Assembly: GCA_903939755.1 (NCBI GenBank)
Contig: CAJAII010000017.1
Coordinates: 1-64,000, forward strand
Reading direction: 5' to 3'
DNA from: an uncultured Flavobacteriales bacterium
Lineage (GTDB): Bacteria > Bacteroidota > Bacteroidia > Flavobacteriales_D > Crocinitomicaceae
DNA: 64,000 bases
Below, one piece after another: positions 1-9,600 of this stretch. The position numbers and the translations under genes are program-made. The notes beneath the pieces are model-generated. The model was not told where the DNA came from and searched no databases. It saw nothing but the letters and a program-made list of their open reading frames with translations. The number at the start of each line of letters is the position of its first letter. Position 1 is the stretch's first letter.

Positions 1-3000
1 TGGTTCCACCAGGAATAATAGTCGTTGGTAAATTGTTCTGTGGATTGGATGTAAAAGCAATTCCACTACAAGCGCTAACTGTTTGTGTGGGTAAAAGTGG
101 AGTAGGGTTAACGGTAACAATTACTGTAAATGGTGTTCCTGCACATGAACCTGCAGCTCCTGAAGTTGGCGTAACGCTATAAGTGGCAGTTTGTGGAACG
201 TTAGTTGGATTAGTTAAAGTTTGTGAAATAGTAGCTTGATTATTTTGCGCTGAACCACCTGTTATATTTCCAGTAACGATCGGTTGTGTCCACGAATACA
301 AGGTGCCACTCGGAACAATTTGCGAAGGTGGGTTATTTGACGGTGAGACATTAAAAGCTACGCCACTGCATATTGGAATACTCACATTACTAATTACTGG
401 AATTGGGTTAATGGTTACTGTTAAGTTAAAGGGAGCCCCTGTGCAACCAGTAGCGGTAACAGACGGAACGATGGAATATATACTTGTTTGTGGGGATGTT
501 GTTGGATTTGTTAAGATACCGCCTATGGATGCTTGGCTATTTCCTGAATTTCCGCCACTGATTCCGCCATTCATTGTCGGTGAAGGCCACGTATAACTTG
601 TTCCAGATGGAACGATTGTAGTGGGTGGGTTATTTGTCGGACTTAAATTGAAAGCAACATTTGAACAAGATGTTAATACTGTATTTCCAATTACTGGTGT
701 AGGGTTTAATGTTATGGTTAAAGTAAACGGTGTTCCTGGACATGCACCTGCTGCACCTGATTGTGGTACGATTGTGTAAGTGGCTGTTTGAACATTATTA
801 GTTGGGTTGACCAATGTTTGATTAAAGGTATTAACTCCTACGTTTTGAGCACTTGCTCCAGTAATTCCTCCGGTAATTATTGGCAAACTCCAAATGAAGT
901 TTGTTCCAGCTGGTACATTTGCCGGTGAATAGTTTATGGGTGAACTGCTACAGGCGTTTAGGGTGGCATTTGGAATGTTGGGCGCTGGATAAAGTGTAAC
1001 GACAAATGGGAAGGGTAAGCCTACACATCCATTTGTACTTGGAGTTATGGTGTATGTTGCCGTTGAAGTGTTTACAGCAGAACTTGTTAATGTTTGGACA
1101 ATGGCGTTTTGATTGACTAAAGCTGTGGCACCACTTATCGCATTGGCAGGATTACTTGTAGGCAGACCCCAAGAATATACCGTTCCATTAGGAACAATTG
1201 TTTGGGGTAATGAATTTATTGGGGTAAAATTTACATTGCCACCACTACATATTGTTAAGGATTGTGCAGGTATAACAGGCGTTGGGTTGATAGTAACGGT
1301 TAGTGTAAATGGCTGACCTATACAATTTCCCGCTGCTCCGGAAGTTGGGGTAATAGTATAGGTTGCTGTTTGTGAAATATTAGTAGGGTTGGTCAAGGTT
1401 CCACCGATGTTTATACTTCCGTTTCCTGCTGCTCCACCCGTTACACCTCCTGTTACTATTGGTGCTCCCCAAGTGTAAATAGTACCACCCGGAACAATGT
1501 TGTTAGCTGTTGGAATTCCATTACTTGGTGTGATGAGGAACGAAGCCCCGCTACAAATTGTTTGCGTAACATTTTGAATAACAGGACTTGGATTTACCGT
1601 AATCACGGAGCTGAATGTATTTGTGCAGGTGCCTGCTACTCCCGCTGTAGCCGTGATCGTGTAGGTAGCCGTTTGTGGGGTATTTGTTGGATTATTTAGT
1701 ACTTGACTTATACTCGCTTGGTTGTTTCCTGCTATTCCACCTGTAATATTTCCGGTCACAACTGCTGCTGGCCATGTGTAAGTGGTAGGAGTTGGAACAA
1801 GCGTATTTGGAGGTGTATTAATTGGATTTATTGTAAATGCCGAATTACTACAAATCGTTTGATTTACATTGGGGATTAATGGGGTTGGATTAATTGTTAA
1901 GACTAAGGTAAAAGGATTGCCAGGACAATTTCCTGCTGCTCCTGATGTTGGTGTTATTGTGTAAGTAGCTGTTTGAGCAATGTTTGACGTATTAGTTAAC
2001 ACTGCATTGATATTATTTTGACCATTTTGTCCTATTTGACCTGTTAGGTTACCACTTACTGTGGGACTAGGCCACGAATAAGTAGTATTAGTAGGAACAA
2101 CACCAAACCCAGCTCCATTTGTTGGATTTAATGCAAACGCTAATCCACTACATATGGAACCAAGTTGGTTGCTTATTTGTGGAGTTGCATTAACGGTAAC
2201 AACAATGTTAAAGTTGGCTCCTATACATGCGCCCCCTGCACCGGATGTTGGAGTTACAATGTAAGTTTGTGTGGCGGTACTGTTTAATGTGTTTGTTAAA
2301 GTACCGCTGATGTTATTGCTATTATTCCCACTTGCGCCGCCATTAATCGAATTCAACGGATTACTTATTGGTAATGCCCATGAATAAGTGGTGTTGTTTG
2401 GGACTATTGTTGAAGGTTGATTATTAGTAGGGTTAAGGGCAAAGGTTCCTCCGCTGCAAATTGTTTGGGTTTGTGCAGAAATTATCGGAACTGGATTGAT
2501 GGTTACGGTAACGATGAATGGGCTTCCAAAACAATTCAACCCGGCATTAGGTGTAACGGTATACTGTGCTGTTTGTAATACGTTGGTTGGATTGTTTAAT
2601 GTTTGTGATATTGTTCCTTGGTTGTTAGCAGCAGTTCCTCCTGTTAAATTCCCTGTTACGATAGGTGTTGGCCAAGAATAGGTTGTTCCAGCAGGAATGA
2701 CATTCGTAACATTGGATGGAACTACTGTAAAAGCAACACCACTGCAGCTTGTTGTGTTTTGTGCTGCGATAGTTGGAATTGGATTTAAGGTTACGGTTAA
2801 GGTAAAGGGAATTCCTGTACAATTTCCACTGACTGGTGTTATCGTGTAGGTGGCCGTTTGGCTAACATTGGTTGGATTGGTCAATGTTTGTGATATGCTA
2901 TTTTGTGGAACGTTTTGTGCGCTTCCGCCACTTAATCCTCCAGTAACTATAGGCGCAGTCCATGTATAGGTGGTCCCGATAGGTACAATTGTATTTGCAT

Positions 3001-6000
3001 TTGGAACGCCATTTTGTGGACTGAAATTAAAGGCTACACCACTGCAGGTATTTAAGGAAGCAGCTGGAATGCTTGGACTAGGATTAACCGTTATGGTGGA
3101 TGTAAATGAACTTCCTGAACAAAGATTTCCTCCTAGTGGGGTAATAATATAGGTGGCAGTTGATGGACTAGAAGTTGTATTAGTCAGTGTTTGTGATATA
3201 TTATTTTGATTGTTTTGCGTACTTGATCCCGTTAATGATCCATTTGGAGAGATGATAGGTGCTCCCCAAGAATAAGTGGTTCCCGCTGGTAAAATGATAT
3301 TGTTCTGTCCGTTAACTAAGTTTATTGTAAATGGATTTCCACTGCAAATTGTTTGTGTTTGATTGGGTATAGATGGAGTGGGTTGTACGGTGACATTAAC
3401 AGTAAATGCTTGGCCAACACAACTGTTGTTTGGTCCTGAACTTGGGGTAACGGTATACGTCGCAATTTGATTGGTATTACTAGTATTTGTTAATTGTCCG
3501 TTGATGTTTAATTGTCCATTTGCCGCAGAACCGCCAGTGATGGATATAGGCGTGCTAGGGCTGGTCCAAGAATAGTTTATTCCGTTTGGAATTATAGTGT
3601 TGGGTGGATTGTTTGTTGGAGAAACCGCAAACGCAAGCCCACTGCAAATGGTAGTGTTTTGAGTGCCTATTACTGGACTAGGATTTACCGTTACTGTTAA
3701 GTTAAATGCGTTTGATGGACAGGCTCCTAGTTGTGGGGAATTTCCAGTAATACTATAAACTAAGGTTGCCGCTGTATTGGTTGTATTTGTAATTGTTCCT
3801 TCGGAGATTGTGTTTTCGATTGTGCCTGTTGTTCCTCCAGTTACGCTGCCCAGTGGGTTCGATATCGGTAAACCCCAACTATAAAGTATTCCACTTGGAA
3901 TTAGGGTGTTTGGTGGATTATTTGTTGGCGTAAAGCTAAATGAATTCCCACTGCATAATGTTTGAGTCTGCGCAGGAATTAATGGAGTAGGGTTGACGGT
4001 TACAATTAATGTAAATGGATTCCCAACACAAGCGTTTGAATTCGGTGTAATTTGATACGTTACTGTTGAACTGTTTGCAGTAGTATTAATCAATGTTTGG
4101 GTGATTGCATTTGTATTATTTTGTGCACTCGATCCTGTTACTGTGGCGGCAGGGACGATGATTGGAGATGGCCAAGTGTAAGTGGTATTTCCCGGTAATA
4201 GCAGGGTAGGAGGATTATTTGCTAAGTTTAGTTGGAAATTATTTCCGCTGCAAATACTCAAGGTTTGATTCGTGATAATTGGTAAAGGATTTACCGTAAT
4301 TGTTGCTGTAAACGGATTACCAATACACGCTCCTTGAGCGCCTGATGTTGGGGTAACGGTATATAATATGGTTTGTGTAACATTGCTGGTATTGATTAAT
4401 GTTTGGCTGATGGAATTACTGGCTGTATTTACATTCGATGCTCCTGTGATATTAGCGTTTGGCGCAAATGACCATTGGTAGGTCGTTCCACTAGGCACGG
4501 TATTTCCAGCTCCATTTGTTGGTGAAATGGTAAAGGTATTCCCACTGCAAATTGTCGCAGTTTGATTGGTAATTGTTGGTGTCGGATTAATAGTTACGGT
4601 ATAGCTAAATGGATTCCCAACGCATACTTGTCCTACGTTTGAACTGGGTGTCAATGTATAGGTTAAAGTTCCAACAGCGTTGCTGGTATTGGTAAGTACT
4701 TGTGAAATATTATTCTGCGCATTCCCAGCTATTCCTCCTGTAATTGCTCCAATTGGATTACTAACGGGCGTTGCCCATGTAAAGGTCGTACCATTTGGTA
4801 ATATACTGGTAGGTATGGCGGCTGTAAGATTTGAATTGAAGTTGGCTCCACTGCAAATGGTAGCTGTTTGATTTGGTATAAATGGACTTGGACTAACATT
4901 GACTAATAATGTAAACGGTTGACCTGTACATTGACCATTCGCTGTGGAAGGTGTTATAGTGTAGGTCGCCGTTTGTTGAATAGCTGTAGGATTAACTAAA
5001 TTTCCGGTGATGGTATTTTGATTTGTTCCATTTGCACCTCCGCTTAAATTACCTGTAACGATTGGCGCATTCCATGTATAAGTCGTTCCATTTGGAATAA
5101 TGCTGTTCGGTGGATTATTAGTTGGAGAAGATATGAAATTGGCACCTGAACAACTGGTTAATGTTTGTGCAGGAATTACCGGTGTAGGATTAATTGTTAA
5201 TACAACTTGGAAGGGCAGTCCAGCGCAACCTCCGCCACCAGCAGATGGTGTTACGGTATAGGTTAAAGTACTTGTTTGTGAGGTTGTATTTTGAAGATTC
5301 GTTTGAAAGAAGTTATTCTGATTAACTCCTGGACTTATTCCTGTGACTGATCCAACTGGGTTTTGTATCGGATTTGACCATGAATAGGTTGTTCCATTTG
5401 GTATTACTATCGTTGGTGGATTATTAACCCATGCAGATGTATAGCTATTTCCTGAACAAAGACTCGCACTTTGATTTGGAAATAATGGCGCAATATTTAA
5501 TGTAACAACTATGTTAAATGGTGTCCCTTGACATGAACTAGGCGCAGGTCCAATTGGTGTTACGGAATAGGTCGCTGTTTGTATGGCGGTGCTTGTATTG
5601 GTAAGTGTTTGTGTGAAAATATTTTGGTTAGTTCCAATTGATGCACCTGTAATGCTGCCAGATATCGTTGGTAAGGCCCATGATAATGTGGTGCCCGCTG
5701 GTACAATCGCACCGTTTCCATTTTGTGGCGTAAATGTTAGTGCTTGACCACTACAAATTGAAAGGTTTGTTGCGGGTAAAGTTGGCAATGGATTAACGGT
5801 GAGTGTTAGGTTAAAGTTGTTGCCTACACAATTTCCTTGTGCTCCCGATGTTGGTGTTATTGAATAAACTACGCTTTGATTTGTATTGGTAGTATTCGTA
5901 AGGGTTTGATTGATGCTAGCAGCACCAATTATATTGCTTGTTTCTCCTGTAATTGATGGGTTATCTACATAAGTCCATGTGTATAAGGTGTTCGAAGGTA

Positions 6001-6690
6001 TAATATTCCCTATTACATTAGGGGTGAAGTTAAACGCGCTACCACTGCAAATGGATTGGTTAACTGCTGCAATAACTGGTGCAGGATTAACCGTAACAAC
6101 TACTTGAAAATTAGTACCTTGACAATTTCCTGATAATGGTGTTACAGTATAGGTTAATGTCGCTGGATTGGCTGTTGTATTTGTTAAGGTCTGTGAAATG
6201 CTGAGTTGATTGTTAGCAATTGATCCTCCTGTAACCGCTCCTGCAGGACTACTCGTCGGTAAAACCCATGAATAAACTGTTCCTGGAGGAATAATGGTTT
6301 GTGGAGGTGAATTTACAGGATTTATTGTAAATAAAGTTCCACTACATATGGTAGCACTTTGCGCCGCGATTACTGCATTTGGATTTACGGTGACTGTCAC
6401 AGTAAAAGGTGTCCCAAGACAAACTCCTCCTAAGGGTGTAACGGTATAAATTATCGTTTGAGCTTGACTTGATATATTAGTAAGTGTTTGAACAAAATTG
6501 TTTTGTGCGTTTGGTTGATTGATTTGACCTGTTAAATTTGGATTGCTGCTAACTGTCCATGTGTAGGTAGTTCCTGGAGGAACGATGTTCCCACCTCCAT
6601 TTACTGGATTTACGTTTACGGATGATCCGCTGCAGATAGTTGAAACAAAATTTTGAACAAAAGGTGCCGCTGTCACGGTAACCGTTAAAG
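1..6690 (-). repeat. A-type PKD-like tandem repeats, main array (about 22 units)
   Basis: Anchoring on the codons for the Y-x-W motif (forward text like ccatgaatag or ccaagtgtaa) gives positions near 291, 588, 889, 1167, 1468, 1772, 2072, 2378, 2670, 2960, 3266, 3566, 3873, 4170, 4471, 4773, 5072, 5378, 5678, 5973, 6269 and 6561. Spacing varies from roughly 280 to 307 bp, about 93-102 residues. Two more units lie at about 9467 and 9751, on the other side of the B array. Units diverge clearly at the DNA level, unlike the B units. They resemble Bacteroidota PKD-like beta-sandwich repeats; the family name is from recall, not a search. Confidence 0.8.
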
Positions 6691-9600
6691 GATTCGATGT
6701 GGCAGTACACGTTACATTGTTTAATACGCTAGTTGAAATTACTTGATAGTAACTTGTTACATTAAGTCCTGCCGGAACATCGTACGTACTATTTGTAGCT
6801 AGATTGATAGAGGTGTAACCACTATTAATTGCTGTAGTGGACACTTGCCATTGGTAGGTAGTAATTCCTGCACCAATCGATGCAACGGTAACTGTAAAAG
6901 GAACTGGATCACCATTTGAACATATGGTTTGGTTGGCGGCAATTGTTTGCGCATTTATGGTGTTAACAAATACGGTCAATGGATTCGAAATAGTAGTACA
7001 AGGAACTCCGTTCAATGTGCTGGTAATAATGACTTGGTAATAAGTAGTTACGGTTAATCCGGCTGGTGCATCATAGGTCGACAAGGTTGCTCCAACTATA
7101 TTGGTGAATCCTGCTACTTGGCTGGTAGTGGAGGATTGCCACTGATAGCTTAAGGTTCCTGTTCCTGTGGCTGCGGTGGTATTGGTAAATGCTGCAGGAT
7201 TTCCTCCAGAACAGATGGTTTGGCTATTTGTTATTACGCTTGGCGAAATGTTATTGACAAAAACGGTAAGTACGGCAGAGGTTGAGGTACAAACAATTCC
7301 GTTTAAAGTACTGGTAACGATTAATCTAAAATAGGTAGTAAGGGTTTGACCGGCTGGAGGATCATACGTTGCATTGGTTGCCCCAACTATATCGTTGAAT
7401 CCTGCTACTGCACTTATGGTGGAGGATTGCCATTGATAACTCAAGGTCCCTGTGCCTGTTGCGGCAGTTGCAACCGTAAATGGATTGGCATCTCCACCAG
7501 AACAGATGGTTTGTGTTTGTGAAAGTGTACCTGCCGATACGTTATTTACAGTTACTGTAATTGGATTGGAAGTAACAACGCAGGGTACTCCGTTCAATGT
7601 ACTAGTAATGTTAACTTGATAATAGGTCGTTGTTGTCAAGCCTGCTGGTGGATCATAGGTGGCTAGCGTTGCGCCTACAATATTAGTGTATCCAGTAACT
7701 GGACTTGTGGTAGAAGATTGCCATTGATAGGTAATATTTCCAGATCCTGTTGCGGCAATTGTATTCGTAAAGGCTACAGGATTTCCTCCTGAACAAATTG
7801 TTTCATTGGATCCAATTGTGCTTGGTGTAATGTTGTTAATGGTTACAGTTAATACGGCTGATGTTGCTGTGCAAGGAATGCCATTTAAGGTACTTGTTAC
7901 AGTTAGTTGGTAATACGTAGTAAGGGCTTGTCCTGCAGGGGGATCGTAGGTACTGTTTGTTGCGCCCATTATTGGGGTAAATCCTGCAACCGGACTAGTG
8001 GTGGATGATTGCCATTGATAGCTCAATGTGCCTGAACCACTTGCAGCAGTTGTAATTGTAAATATACTAGGATTGCCACCTGAGCAAATTGTTTGGTTAC
8101 TCGCTAAAACTCCAGCGCTGACATTATTAACTAGTATACTTAATGGATTTGAGACCGCTGTACAAGCAATACCGTTTAATGTGCTACTTGTAATTACTTG
8201 GTAATAAGTTGACACGGTAATTCCAGCAGGTGGATCATAGGTGCTGTTCGTTGCGCCGATAATGTTTGAGTAGCCTGCTATGGTACTTGTGGTGGATGAT
8301 TGCCATTGATAACTTAGTGTGCCAGTTCCAGTGGAGGCTGTTGTTACCGTAAATGCAACGGGATCTCCACCTGAACAAATGGTTTCAGAACTTGCAATGC
8401 TTGTTGCACTAACTAAATTAATGGTAACGGTTAATACATTCGAAGTGGCTGTACATGGAACACCGTTTAATGTGCTGGTAATAATTACTTGGTAATAAGT
8501 AGTAACGGTTAAGCCGGCTGGTGCATCGTAGGTGGACAAGGTAGCTCCAACTATATTAGTAAATCCTGTGACTGGACTCGTAGTGGATGATTGCCACTGA
8601 TAACTTAAGGTTCCAGTTCCAGTTGCTGAGGTGGTATTGGTGAATGCTGCAGGATTTCCTCCAGAACAGATGGTTTGGCTATTTGTAATTACGCTTGGCG
8701 TAATGTTATTTACGAATACGGTAAGTACTACAGAAGTGGAGGTGCAAACTATGCCATTTAATGTGCTGGTAACGATTAATCTAAAAAAGGTTGTGACGGT
8801 TTGACCGCCTGGTGGGTCGTAGGTTGCGTTGGTTGCCCCAAGAATATTGGTGAATCCTGCTACTGCACTCGTTGTGGAGGATTGCCATTGATAGGTCAAT
8901 GTCCCAGTTCCTGTTGCAGCGGTTACCACTGTAAATGGATTGGCATCTCCACCACTACAAATGGTTTGTGTTTGTGAAAGGGTTCCAGCAGAAACATTAT
9001 TTACAATTACGCTGATTGGATTACTGTTAGCAGTACAACTAACTCCGTTGAGTACGCTAGTAACAATAACTTGATAATAGGTTGTAAGTGTAAGTCCAGC
9101 TGGCGGATCGTAGGTTGGGGATGTAGCGCCAATTATATTCGTGTAACCGCTATTTATGGAGGTGGTAGATGATTGCCATTGATAGGTAACATTTCCAGAT
9201 CCTGTTGCTGCAGTAATTAAATTGAAAGCTGCAGGATCACCACCTGAACAAATAGTTGCGTCTCCTGAAATTACAGGAATAGTAATAACGTTAATGGTAA
9301 TGGTGGCTGTGAAATTTACCGGTGGACAAGTACCTCCAGGCGAAACGGCGGTTATCGTATACACGACATTTTGAGTAGGACTCGCTAAATTGCTAGTTAA
9401 TGTCTGTGAAAGTGGCATCCCACTGCCATTCGACTCACCGGTAACATTAGGATTGTCTACAACAGTCCATGTGTAGGTGGTGCCACTTGGAATAATCGTG
9501 GTTGGTGGTGCATTAACTGGGTTAATGGAAAAGCTCGTTCCGTTACAAATGGTTTGTGTAAAATTTGGAATAACAATAGCAGGGATGACGATAACACTTA

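Noticed and set aside
303-4871. Several plus-strand open frames of 60-97 codons inside 1-5000
   Set aside because: They lie antisense to the continuous giant minus-strand frame and translate the complement of repeat codons; the minus-strand frame holds a signal peptide and consistent domain periodicity.
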